A stretch of 64,000 nucleotides of DNA, from assembly GCA_038148375.1 (NCBI GenBank), contig JAYQVH010000012.1:36337-100336 (forward strand), written 5' to 3'. Under the pieces are notes generated by a model. That model was not told the DNA's origin. It worked only from the letters and a program-made list of their open reading frames with translations, and did no database searches. The stretch's first letter is position 1, and each line of letters starts with the position of its first letter. Positions 42,645-50,753 of this stretch are shown here, in pieces. Origin of the DNA: CAWUEX02 sp038148375 (lineage in GTDB: Bacteria > Pseudomonadota > Alphaproteobacteria > Rhodospirillales > Rhodospirillaceae). Both the position numbers and the translations under genes were made by a program.

Positions 42645-42801
42645 GTGTGTATGTCTCCGTAAGATTGGTGTCGTGTTACCGCCCATATTGGTCCATGGCG
42701 GGCGTGGAAGGAAGGGACAGAGCTATTCGCTAGCCGAACCACCCCGCAGCGCGCCTTCCCTGCTTCGACATCTTGTGAAAACGTGCCGCTCGGACGTAAG
42801 G

Positions 42802-42811
42802 CGGTTAACCG
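42802..42811. promoter_or_regulatory. CGGTTAACCG palindrome upstream of cupin cluster
   Basis: A perfect 10-bp palindrome 30 bp before the small cupin gene in the divergent region 42645-42841. It could be an operator, but one such palindrome may occur by chance and I found no second copy nearby. Confidence 0.25.
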
Positions 42812-42841
42812 TCATTTCAGGGACAAGGGGAGGCCCAATCC

Positions 42842-43210
42842 ATGTTGTTTCCCAGCATTTGGGTGGACGAGCACGGCCACAGTTACCTCGGCGAAGTCGA
42901 TCTGCCTCAGTCGGGCAATGAACGCCGCGTCGGCGCCGCACCGCAGGACGTCAAGTACTGGCGGGCGGCGAAATATCTACCGGGACATTTCTCGGATTTT
43001 ACCACGGTCGAGGATGTCCAGTTCTACTGCGTTATGTCCGGCCGGATGGAACTGACGGTGAGCAATGGCGAAAAGCGCTATTTGTCGCGCGGCGACATGA
43101 TCCTGTTGCGCGACACAACCGGCCAGGGCCATTGCACGCGCGTTTTGGGTCACGAGGAGTGCAATGTTCTGATCATTGCCATGCCGGACACCGGGGACTT
43201 CGTCCTATGA
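42842..43210 (+). CDS. Small cupin-like protein, family X (copy 2)
   Basis: A 122-residue single cupin, paralogue of 23531-23920: LPGHFSDFTTV, SGRMELTVSNGEKRYLSRGDM and GQGHCTRVLG line up phrase by phrase. The conserved PGHF and GQGH again hold the candidate metal histidines. No signal peptide. A strong Shine-Dalgarno (GGGGAGG) lies 8 bases upstream. Its stop overlaps the start of the two-cupin gene (ATGA). First of a rightward trio that repeats three genes of the copy 1 operon in a different order. Confidence 0.78.
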   Translation: MLFPSIWVDEHGHSYLGEVDLPQSGNERRVGAAPQDVKYWRAAKYLPGHFSDFTTVEDVQFYCVMSGRMELTVSNGEKRYLSRGDMILLRDTTGQGHCTRVLGHEECNVLIIAMPDTGDFVL

Positions 43211-44139
43211 AATACACAACATTGATTTCAGTGGCTGCCGGGATGCTCGCGATGACCGCAAACGCACAAGACGTTGACCTCATTCACATCCCGTCCGAGG
43301 ACGCACCAGTTTTTGCGACCGCCGAGTGGGACTTGCCGGTCTCAAATGCGGAAGGGCCAGTTTACGACCGCACCTTCATCGCCGAGGGTGACGCCACAAG
43401 CACAGCGCCGGAAGGTGCAAGCCATTACACCGCGCAAGAGTTCAACTATCCGATGGGAACGCTGCGCGTCCTGCGCTGGGATAAAGGCCCGGTGATCCAT
43501 CAAATCACCTTCGAAACACAGCTCTTGGTGCTCCATGGCTCGGCGACCGTGGGGGTTGCGGGCGAGACGGTCGAAATCAATGCAGGAGATGCAGTTTTCC
43601 TGCCGTCCGGCATCTTGCGCAATGACAGTCCGAATGGCGAAACGATCGTACTGACCTACGTCGTGTCCGCCAATGCGGACGCCCCGAAAGCCAAAGTCGT
43701 ACGCGGCGAAGGCTTGCAGGCTATGGCCATTGCGCAATGGATGGATGGAGAAGAACCTAAGACGGTCACCGACCACAACGACATTCTCAGCGCACCGGAC
43801 GGTGCGGCGAAATTCACGGTTCGCCGCTACACGGGAGACGGAAACTCGTTCCGGCATGCCGTCTTGGAAGCCGGCGGCCGGACAACGCCCGCTAAAAATG
43901 GCCGCGACATTCTCATCTACGTCAACAAGGGTCGGATGAAGCGGACCGAAGACGGTGTCGAGTACATGGTCAAGGCCGGGGATGCGATCCGCGAGGAATT
44001 TGATAAGGCCGGCTATTGGGAAATTCTGGAAGATTCGGAATTCATCGCAACGGACATGCCTTTTAACCCGTCGTTGCCGCGGTACAACCTGCAACGGTCG
44101 CCCAACGCGGTGGCCGGCGCTGGTTACCGCCAAGATTAA
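43207..44139 (+). CDS. Secreted two-cupin protein (copy 2)
   Basis: A 310-residue periplasmic protein with signal peptide MKYTTLISVAAGMLAMTANA and two cupin-like barrels: LLVLHGSATVGVAGETVEIN with AGDAVFLPSGILRN, and ILIYVNKGRMKRTEDGVEY with AGDAIREEFDKAGYW. Paralogue of 21621-22538 and 62625-63392. As there, the classical cupin metal ligands are mostly absent, so ligand binding without catalysis is more likely. ATG 43207 overlaps the preceding stop and gives a clean signal peptide; an earlier in-frame ATG at 43132 lies inside the previous gene. Confidence 0.82.
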   Translation: MKYTTLISVAAGMLAMTANAQDVDLIHIPSEDAPVFATAEWDLPVSNAEGPVYDRTFIAEGDATSTAPEGASHYTAQEFNYPMGTLRVLRWDKGPVIHQITFETQLLVLHGSATVGVAGETVEINAGDAVFLPSGILRNDSPNGETIVLTYVVSANADAPKAKVVRGEGLQAMAIAQWMDGEEPKTVTDHNDILSAPDGAAKFTVRRYTGDGNSFRHAVLEAGGRTTPAKNGRDILIYVNKGRMKRTEDGVEYMVKAGDAIREEFDKAGYWEILEDSEFIATDMPFNPSLPRYNLQRSPNAVAGAGYRQD

Positions 44140-44162
44140 GCTCAGGTGAAAGGAACGCCGGT

Positions 44163-44549
44163 ATGAAACTCTGTACGATGGAAATGGACGAAAACGATCG
44201 CTCCTACATGACCACGAGCGAAGTCCCGCTTACACAGGTCAGCGAGACCGAATGGGTGTCCGAAAAGCAAGACGCCAAATACTGGGGCATAGCCATCAGC
44301 CAGCCGGGCGAGCCCTTCCCCGGCGGACCCACAGAAATGCATCTGACAAACGCGCCTCGTATCGTGTGGTGTATGCAGGGCCATGCGGAAATCAATCAGC
44401 AAAATGGCGATACCTGCCGGCTCGCGACGGGCGACGGCATTTATGTGGATGGCCGCGCTCTGCACCATTCCGCGTTCGCACCGAGCCGGGTGCCGGTGAT
44501 CACGCTCAACGTCACTTTCAAAGGGACGATTGATTACGACTTCAAGTAA
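44163..44549 (+). CDS. Small cupin-like protein, family Y (copy 2)
   Basis: A 128-residue cytoplasmic protein, paralogue of 22574-22993: DENDRSYMTTSEVPLTQ, TEMHLTNAPRIVWCMQGHAE and HHSAF appear in the same order. It ends TIDYDFK. The conserved EMHLTN and HHS could hold a metal. It follows the two-cupin gene by 23 bp with AAAGGA upstream of its ATG, so it closes a three-gene unit. Function unknown. Confidence 0.75.
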   Translation: MKLCTMEMDENDRSYMTTSEVPLTQVSETEWVSEKQDAKYWGIAISQPGEPFPGGPTEMHLTNAPRIVWCMQGHAEINQQNGDTCRLATGDGIYVDGRALHHSAFAPSRVPVITLNVTFKGTIDYDFK

Positions 44550-44564
44550 GCCGCGTGGCGGGCG

Positions 44565-45311
44565 CTAAAATTCGGCGAGCAGCCGTCCAAAGCCCGGTAC
44601 TTTGCCCTCAATGCCGTTAGCTCTGAGCGCGTGCCAATAGGTCGCGGCGTTGATCGCGATGACCGGCTTCTTAAGCCAGGTTTCTGCGAACGCGGCTAAA
44701 CGCATCATGCTCAGATTGGTGCCGACCTGGACGATGGCATCGACGTCGGGTCCATCGAGTTCCTGCAATACGTCGACAAGGCGGCTCTCCTGAACTTCCG
44801 AGATCGCAATCGCACTTGGGCATTGCAGGCAAATATCTCGCACAGTCTCGAAACCGTTGTCGGCGAAGAACTGGCGCACCTCCGCATTGGCGGTCGGATA
44901 ATACGGCGAGACGAAAGAAATCTTCTCGATCCCGCCATAGGCCTTCAGCGCAGCCACGCAGGACTGAGAGCCGATTGACGCTTTGATGCCGGACTCACTT
45001 TGGATACGGTCGAGAAATTCCTCCGATCCCTTCTGGCCGCCGTAAAACGTGACTGCCGACATACCCATCACAAGATAGTCGGGTTCGCAGGTCATCACAC
45101 TATGCACGGCATCAATAACGTTATCGGCAATGCCACGGGTGAGCGCCATGAACTGCTCGTCGCTCTCGATCTTCCCGTCTTTGACGAGAATACGGCTGTA
45201 ATGGTTGGTCACGCCCGGAACGCGGAGGTCATCGAAATCGGGCTGTACGATCGTGTTGGTCGAGGGTCCCATGACGCCGAACTTCCGGCGCCACGCCAGT
45301 GCATCTGCCAT
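44565..45311 (-). CDS. Asp/Glu racemase-superfamily protein, arylmalonate decarboxylase-like, lacking the catalytic Cys
   Basis: A 248-residue protein of the Asp/Glu racemase superfamily, nearest in look to arylmalonate decarboxylase and maleate cis-trans isomerase: FGVMGPSTNTIVQPDF at the N-terminus, MGMSAVTFYGG (82-92) where the decarboxylase has a similar oxyanion phrase, and ISFVSPYYPTANAEV. The second-half position that carries the catalytic Cys in these enzymes reads QVGTNLSMM (195-203), without Cys; Cys161 and Cys164 lie 30 residues earlier. It may have another activity or none. Single gene, convergent with the cupin trio and divergent from the MFS gene. Confidence 0.85.
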   Translation of the reverse strand: MADALAWRRKFGVMGPSTNTIVQPDFDDLRVPGVTNHYSRILVKDGKIESDEQFMALTRGIADNVIDAVHSVMTCEPDYLVMGMSAVTFYGGQKGSEEFLDRIQSESGIKASIGSQSCVAALKAYGGIEKISFVSPYYPTANAEVRQFFADNGFETVRDICLQCPSAIAISEVQESRLVDVLQELDGPDVDAIVQVGTNLSMMRLAAFAETWLKKPVIAINAATYWHALRANGIEGKVPGFGRLLAEF

Positions 45312-45404
45312 CTTCGTTACTCTTTACTCGTAATCACCTAAGGCATCTTCGGTCTAGCAGGTCCGATTCTCTGCGAACCGCTCAAGATTTAAAGCGCTCA
45401 CATT

Positions 45405-45433
45405 GCGGACAACTTCATCGTTGGACTGTCCGC
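45405..45433. promoter_or_regulatory. Inverted repeat between decarboxylase-like and MFS genes
   Basis: GCGGACA (45405-45411) and TGTCCGC (45427-45433) form a perfect 7-bp inverted repeat with 15 bp between, in the 185-bp divergent region upstream of the MFS gene. The spacing suits an operator better than a terminator. Nothing else is evident in this region. Confidence 0.3.
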
Positions 45434-45496
45434 GCAAGCCTTTCGCGACAATGATCCCCTGCCGCTGGGAATCGGGGCATGGGGAGCTTTTCAACA

Positions 45497-46741
45497 ATGA
45501 ATTCAGTATCACAAGAATTTCGCCGGGGCTGGCGGACGCTATTTGCCTGCGCCGTGGGCAACAGCTTTGGCCTGAGCGGATTTGCTTTCTACACCTTCGG
45601 CGTTTTCGTTATTCCTCTGGTCGATGCATTCGGCTGGTCCCGCGGAGATGTCTCAACCGCCGCGAGTTTCCTCTTGCTCGGCACCTTCATCACCGCCCCC
45701 ATCATCGGCACGATCATCGACCGCTTCGGCGCGAAAAAGGTCGGCCTCATTTCCCTAGGGGCGCTGTCGCTGGGCTATGCCACCCTCACCCAGTTGGGCG
45801 GGAGCATTGCGGTGTTTTATGCGATGTGGCTGACCATGGCTTTGGTCGGCGGCGGGACAACACCCGTGGTTTGGACCCGGGCGGTCAATTTGTGGTTCGA
45901 CAAAGGACGCGGCTTAGCTCTCGGCATCGCGCTGGCAGGCGCCGGGGTTGCGGGTATCGTCGCGCCGGCTTTCACCACGGCATTGATACAGGAATTCGGA
46001 TGGCAAGGCGGATACCTCGGGATCGGCGCCATCATCCTTCTGGTCGCTTTGCCGCTGGTCGCATTGTTTTTTAACGACCATGCGCCGGTTGACGTGCATC
46101 CGGACAGCGCCGCGCATACACCGGTCGCGGCAAACAGCTTGGGCATGACGTTATCGGAGAGCGTAAGAACAAGCGCATTCTGGAAGATCGCGATCGGGTT
46201 CTTTTTTATCTCGGCCATCATCGCGGGTCTGCTGATCAATCTTGTTCCACTGCTCGTCGATCGTGACATGACGCAAATGGCGGCCGCCGGAATTGCCGGC
46301 GTTTTAGGGTTCGCAGTTGTGTTTGGGCGGGTCGGCGTCGGCTTCTTGATTGACCGCTTTCCAGCACCGCTGGTCAGCGCCGTCATGTTTTGCATCACCG
46401 CTGGTGGATGCCTGCTTCTGTCCCTGGATAATATTCCTACCGCTGTCATCCAAATCGCCGTCATCAGCCTCGGCTTCGCCGCGGCAGCGGAGATCGATTT
46501 GGTCGCCTTCCTGGCCAGCCGCTTTTTTGGCCTTAAGGCCTATGGGAAGATTTACGGTGTGCAACTTTCGATTTTCTACTTGGGCGCAGCGATTGGCCCT
46601 CTTGCGGTGGGCCAGTTGTACGATTTGTTCGGAAGCTATAACCAATCGCTATATGCAGGGATTGCGATATTCATCTCCGGCGCGGCAATCATAGGGTCTT
46701 TAGGCAAACCGCCCGTATTTGCCCCTACGGACCAGACATAG
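45497..46741 (+). CDS. MFS transporter, OFA/monocarboxylate-like (copy 2)
   Basis: A 414-residue, 12-segment MFS transporter, paralogue of 20358-21590: TIIDRFGAKKVGL, VWTRAVNLWFDKGRGLALGI and AAEIDLVAFLASRFFGLKAYGKIYG all line up with it. Like copy 1 it lies near a cupin trio and a PF03640-DUF1552-DUF1592 module, so both modules seem to have their own organic-acid-type carrier. ATG 45497 with GGGGAGC about 9 bases upstream is preferred over ATG 45479. Confidence 0.92.
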   Translation: MNSVSQEFRRGWRTLFACAVGNSFGLSGFAFYTFGVFVIPLVDAFGWSRGDVSTAASFLLLGTFITAPIIGTIIDRFGAKKVGLISLGALSLGYATLTQLGGSIAVFYAMWLTMALVGGGTTPVVWTRAVNLWFDKGRGLALGIALAGAGVAGIVAPAFTTALIQEFGWQGGYLGIGAIILLVALPLVALFFNDHAPVDVHPDSAAHTPVAANSLGMTLSESVRTSAFWKIAIGFFFISAIIAGLLINLVPLLVDRDMTQMAAAGIAGVLGFAVVFGRVGVGFLIDRFPAPLVSAVMFCITAGGCLLLSLDNIPTAVIQIAVISLGFAAAAEIDLVAFLASRFFGLKAYGKIYGVQLSIFYLGAAIGPLAVGQLYDLFGSYNQSLYAGIAIFISGAAIIGSLGKPPVFAPTDQT

Positions 46742-46776
46742 AGCCCAACGCGCGATAAAATCGTCCAAGCGCTGGT

Positions 46777-46811
46777 CGCTCGCCGGAACGGCCGTTGTCC
46801 GGCGGCGAGCG
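46777..46811. terminator. Stem-loop after MFS copy 2
   Basis: CGCTCGCC (46777-46784) pairs with GGCGAGCG (46804-46811), 8 bp, and the loop contains a shorter GGA/TCC pairing with a bulge. It lies 35 bp beyond the MFS stop and 42 bp before the cytochrome GTG. No T-run follows, so it may be a weak or Rho-assisted end, or an mRNA-stability element. Confidence 0.35.
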
Positions 46812-46853
46812 GGGCCATAGAACGGCGCAAATCATAAACAGAGAGGTCTTACC

Positions 46854-48140
46854 GTGCACTTTCGATCGTCATGCGCTCCCTTCCGCGCCGTCGCCATTTT
46901 GAGTTTTGCAGCGATTGCGCTGGCAACGCCCGCGGTAGCCCAGGACGACATGCTGGCGGGCCAAACGTCCGTGAGCAGCATGGCGATAAGTGATGACCCG
47001 ATTCAGCGTGGCCTGTATTTGGCGACAGCCGGAAACTGCATGGCCTGCCACACGCGTGAAGAGGGCGACGCTTTTGCCGGCGGCGTCGCGTTCCATACGG
47101 ATTTCGGCGTGATTTATTCAACCAACATTACCGCGGATGACGCGGCTGGGATTGGTGACTGGTCGGAAGACGACTTCATTCGGGCGATGCGCGAAGGTAA
47201 GTCTGCCGATGGCTCGAACCTTTATCCTGCTTTCCCCTACCCTTCCTTTACGAAGGTGTCAGACGACGACTTAAAAGACCTATTTGCCTTTATTCAGTCG
47301 ACGGCCCCGTCGCCCTATACACCGCCCGAAAACGAAATGGGATTTCCGTTCAATCAACGCGCTCTTATGGGCATCTGGAATGCCCTTTTCTTCGATAATG
47401 TGAGATTTGAACCGGATGATTCGCGGTCGGCAGACTGGAACCGTGGCGCATATTTGGTTGAAGGGCTCGGTCACTGCGGCACATGTCACACACCACGCAA
47501 CGCACTTGGTGGATTGAAAACAGATCAAGCCATGAGCGGCGGTGTTTACAACGACAAAGTCGAGGACGATAAAATCCGGCCATGGTCGTCATCGAATCTT
47601 ACGTCTGCACCGGACGGACTTGCATCTTGGTCGGAAGACGATCTGTTTGCGTATCTAAAAACCGGCCACAGCAGTATGGGCGGAACATTTGGACCGATGA
47701 ACGAGGTCATAACATTGAGCACTTCGCAGCTCAGCGATGAAGATGTGCGCGCGATGGCTACGTACATTAAAAGCCTGCCGGCTGTTGAGCGAACTACCCA
47801 TGCTGAAATGAGCGCAGAAGATTTTCGTGCCGGTGAACTTCTATACACAATCCATTGCGGCACGTGCCACCTTCCGACCGGTCTTGGGGATCCCAGCATC
47901 GGCCCGCCGCTTGTGGGCAGCACAACGGTTCAGGCCGCAGATCCGGCAACGCTCATCAATGTCATTATTTATGGCGCCGAGGTGCCAGCCCCTGCTCCGC
48001 CGGGCGCGTGGAAAACCATGGAGGCCTTGGGCGATAAACTTGACGACGACGAAATCGCCAAGATCAGTTCCTACGTACGGACGAACTGGGGCAACCGGGG
48101 CGGTCTCGTAAGCGAAGCGGATGTCGCCAGGCAGCGTTAG
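46854..48140 (+). CDS. Periplasmic tri-haem cytochrome c (alcohol/gluconate dehydrogenase subunit-like)
   Basis: A 428-residue periplasmic cytochrome with a signal peptide (1-29) and three c-type haem sites: CMACH (62-66), CGTCH (208-212) and CGTCH (335-339). Size, order and phrases such as YPAFPYPSFTKVSDDDLKDL match the cytochrome subunit of membrane alcohol, gluconate or aldehyde dehydrogenases, which passes electrons to quinone. No dehydrogenase subunit is adjacent, so its partner may be a module protein or lie elsewhere. The start is GTG, with AGAGG 7 bases upstream. Convergent with the HiPIP gene. Confidence 0.95.
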   Translation: MHFRSSCAPFRAVAILSFAAIALATPAVAQDDMLAGQTSVSSMAISDDPIQRGLYLATAGNCMACHTREEGDAFAGGVAFHTDFGVIYSTNITADDAAGIGDWSEDDFIRAMREGKSADGSNLYPAFPYPSFTKVSDDDLKDLFAFIQSTAPSPYTPPENEMGFPFNQRALMGIWNALFFDNVRFEPDDSRSADWNRGAYLVEGLGHCGTCHTPRNALGGLKTDQAMSGGVYNDKVEDDKIRPWSSSNLTSAPDGLASWSEDDLFAYLKTGHSSMGGTFGPMNEVITLSTSQLSDEDVRAMATYIKSLPAVERTTHAEMSAEDFRAGELLYTIHCGTCHLPTGLGDPSIGPPLVGSTTVQAADPATLINVIIYGAEVPAPAPPGAWKTMEALGDKLDDDEIAKISSYVRTNWGNRGGLVSEADVARQR

Positions 48141-48168
48141 AGGGCAAGCAAAGCAGCGCTAAAGAGCT

Positions 48169-48528
48169 TTAGCCCTGCCCGGTATCTTTTGTGCTCCACG
48201 AATCGCAGTAGCCGGTTTTGCTTGCAAGCCCCTCAAAGATGCTGCAGTCGCCGCAGTACGGAATCTCACCATCCGGACCGGCTTCGCCAGGCGTAAAGAA
48301 GGCGCAATTGGAACAATTTTTATCCGCCTCAGCCGACGCCTCGGTGTAGTTGTTGGCCTGCCGGATACTGTTTTCACTAAAGCTGAGAACGTTTGGGTCG
48401 GCACATAGAGCAACTTGCTCCTCGCCTTCACCGCACGCCGTCAACACCCCCACGGCCGCAGCCGAAAGCGGGACCTGCAAGCCTAATTTGACTGCCGACC
48501 GGCGGCTCATCGGTTTATCTGTTTTCAT
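48169..48528 (-). CDS. High-potential iron-sulphur protein (HiPIP), Tat lipoprotein-like
   Basis: A 119-residue HiPIP, a one-electron periplasmic carrier with one 4Fe-4S cluster. The Tat signal MSRRSAVKLGLQV ends in a lipobox-like VLTAC followed by Gly, so it may be lipid-anchored. Cluster ligands are read as CSNCAFF, CSIF and GYCDSW; an extra Cys precedes CSIF (YCGDC) and another follows the lipobox (ALC). The ATG at 48528 has GGGGG 5 bases upstream. It is convergent with the tri-haem cytochrome gene, 28 bp apart over a small hairpin (48158-48173), and both may serve the same electron route. Confidence 0.92.
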   Translation of the reverse strand: MKTDKPMSRRSAVKLGLQVPLSAAAVGVLTACGEGEEQVALCADPNVLSFSENSIRQANNYTEASAEADKNCSNCAFFTPGEAGPDGEIPYCGDCSIFEGLASKTGYCDSWSTKDTGQG

Positions 48529-48698
48529 GGCTACCCCCTGCCTACATCCCAAAAATATGTTCCGTTTTCGCACGCGAGCCCGGCCTTGAAAATAGCAAAG
48601 TCCTGTGGAAAACGCCTAATGGTCAACGGGTAAAATAGGCCTTAGCCGGATCTTAAGCGCCCCCTTACAATGCCGCAAACCGTAGCAACAGGATTTAT

Positions 48699-49163
48699 AT
48701 GATGCGCCGCTTTGTTCTTGCCTGCCTCGTTCTGGCCCCGTTTGCTTTGGCATCGCCTGTAAAGGCGCAACTGACGTCACGCGAATTTCACGCCGAGCTT
48801 TCGGCCTACAACCAGACGCGCCTGACGGAAAGCCCGGCGACCGGTAAGGCAGATCTCTACTTGGACCTCACAACGCTCACGTTATCTTGGGAAGTTGAAT
48901 TCGAGGGCCTGATTTCCAAACCCATCGCGGCAAGCCTGCACGGCCCCGCGCAACCGGGCGCCAACGGATTGGCGTTTTTAGACCTTGCGCCTGACGGGAT
49001 TGTCAGCCCGTTGAAAGGTACGAGCCCGGTGACAGAAGCAGAGGTTCAATACCTGCTCGCCGGCTGGACCTACGTGAACATCACGACGGAACGCTGGCCT
49101 TATGGCGAAATACGCGGTCAGGTGGATGTCGGCCCGCGGGAGTCTCTATCTAGCGAGCGGTAA
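48699..49163 (+). CDS. Secreted CHRD-domain protein (copy 2)
   Basis: A 154-residue secreted protein: signal peptide (1-24, PFALASPVKAQ) and one CHRD domain with TESPATGKADLYLDL, SLHGPAQPGANGLAFLDLAP, GIVSPLKGT, YVNITTERWPYGEIRGQV. It lacks cysteines, unlike copy 1. It stands alone on this strand, with its own AGGATT ribosome site, and overlaps the convergent symporter by 14 bp. More diverged than the other two copies from each other. Confidence 0.9.
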   Translation: MMRRFVLACLVLAPFALASPVKAQLTSREFHAELSAYNQTRLTESPATGKADLYLDLTTLTLSWEVEFEGLISKPIAASLHGPAQPGANGLAFLDLAPDGIVSPLKGTSPVTEAEVQYLLAGWTYVNITTERWPYGEIRGQVDVGPRESLSSER

Positions 49164-50700
49164 AACGGTCGAGATGGTCTTGGGGATATTTTGGCGTCAC
49201 CAATGAAACAGTGAACGTTACCGTTATACTCACGAGAACGCCGACAGCGGCTATGGAAAAAGAATTGCCGGAATCACGCTCCAGAAAATCCGTCACCACA
49301 TACAGCACGGATCCCGGCGTCCCGGCCGCCGTGACCAAGCCCGAGACCACGGAAACGAAGAGCGTTCCGCCTGCGAAAAATCCAGCATAAGCGGCAGCCT
49401 TGGTCACTTTCGGCCACAAAATGCCGAGAACGAGCGGCCCTGCAAACGCGGATGACATACCGCCAAATCCAATGGCACCGAGCAGGGTAATGTTAAAATC
49501 TTGCCCCAGCCACGCGACCCCGGCTGAAGCCAGCAAGATCACGACCGTCGCGGTACGACCGATCTTGAGGGCTCTGCGGTCTATAGCAGCAGCATCTCTG
49601 TCCGCCTCGAACCGTGGGGCGTAGGTCAGTCGATAGATGTCGTTGGCGAAGATCTGGCTCATAGTGATGACCACACCGTCAGCCGTGGACATCACCGCGG
49701 CGAGAATGCCAACACCAAGAAACGCCGCGAGCCATACCGGCATCAGTTCGATGAAAAGGCGCGGCACGACATCGTTTGCGGCAGTACCGATGAGATCATC
49801 ACCCAGGACTGCGCGGCCGAGGATGCCTCCAAACGCCATACATGGCAGCGTCAATCCGATAACAAACGACGCGACAACGAAACGCGTCCGCTGCGATTCG
49901 TCCTTCAGAGCCCATAGTTTATTTCCGACGTGCGGAAGCAAGCCCAAGGGCAAGAATGAGATGAAAAAAGCGCAGGCATGCCAGGCATTCGCCGTAATTG
50001 GCGCTGCGGGGTTAAAGGCCATTATCATCTTGGTGTCGAGCGCTTCGATACGGTCGATAACCGCCGGCAGACCTCCGTCAACTCCAAATCCGACCAGGAA
50101 CATGATCAGCACCGCGACGGACAGGACAAACATGATGAATCCTTGAACGCCGTCTGTAAAAACGTCGGCGTGAGCACCTCCCATCACGACGTAACTGAGG
50201 AGAACTGCGGTCGTTATGACGAGCGCAGTGAATTGGGACAATCCCAGCATCACCTCGAACATGACGAGTCCGGAAACCAATTGGCTTGCCAGGTAAAACA
50301 GAAGGATGAGGGTATAGACCGACGTCATCACCCGTATGACATCTGACTGATACTTTTCGCCCAGGTATTCAGGAATCGAGCGCGCTCCAAAGCTCGTTCC
50401 CGCGTGAGCGACCGCGTGCTGACATATCAACACGCCGGCATACAGGCCGCAGGGATAGACGAACATGAACCACATGTTCGACAGCCCAAAATGATAGGAC
50501 AGCGCCGGCATGCCGAGGAATGTGGCACCCGACGCTGCGGTCGATGTAAAGGCGAAGGCCAGGAAGATCGGTCCGTAGCCACCGCGCGCGGTGGCATAAT
50601 CATCGGCGTTGGTGACGCGCCTGTTGCCGATTACTCCGAACACCGCCATCATGGCGACATACAGAAACAGGAATATCCAAGAATAAGCGGCTAGAGACAT
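49150..50700 (-). CDS. Sodium:solute symporter (SSS family)
   Basis: A 516-residue inner-membrane symporter with about 13 membrane segments. The N-terminal ATARGGYGPIFLAFAFTST and GARSIPEYLGEKY (loop 2-3 SSS phrase) and the sodium-site helix VMSTADGVVITMSQIFANDI are diagnostic. Family members take up proline, pantothenate, sugars, acetate or amino acids with Na+. It lies 53 bp upstream of module copy 2's reading direction end but is read leftwards like it, so it is the most downstream member of that cluster and may import the module's product. Confidence 0.93.
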   Translation of the reverse strand: MSLAAYSWIFLFLYVAMMAVFGVIGNRRVTNADDYATARGGYGPIFLAFAFTSTAASGATFLGMPALSYHFGLSNMWFMFVYPCGLYAGVLICQHAVAHAGTSFGARSIPEYLGEKYQSDVIRVMTSVYTLILLFYLASQLVSGLVMFEVMLGLSQFTALVITTAVLLSYVVMGGAHADVFTDGVQGFIMFVLSVAVLIMFLVGFGVDGGLPAVIDRIEALDTKMIMAFNPAAPITANAWHACAFFISFLPLGLLPHVGNKLWALKDESQRTRFVVASFVIGLTLPCMAFGGILGRAVLGDDLIGTAANDVVPRLFIELMPVWLAAFLGVGILAAVMSTADGVVITMSQIFANDIYRLTYAPRFEADRDAAAIDRRALKIGRTATVVILLASAGVAWLGQDFNITLLGAIGFGGMSSAFAGPLVLGILWPKVTKAAAYAGFFAGGTLFVSVVSGLVTAAGTPGSVLYVVTDFLERDSGNSFSIAAVGVLVSITVTFTVSLVTPKYPQDHLDRFTAR

Positions 50701-50753
50701 TGGGTGTTACACCTGACCGCTTACAAGTTCTGTGGCCGCACCGACCCGCTCAC

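Noticed and set aside
42802..42811. Palindrome CGGTTAACCG as a firm operator
   Set aside because: A single 10-bp palindrome with no second copy and no known factor; kept only as a low-confidence site.
43132..43206. Longer start for the second two-cupin protein
   Set aside because: The extra 25 residues lie inside the upstream cupin gene and would bury the obvious signal peptide; ATG 43207 overlaps the previous stop by ATGA.
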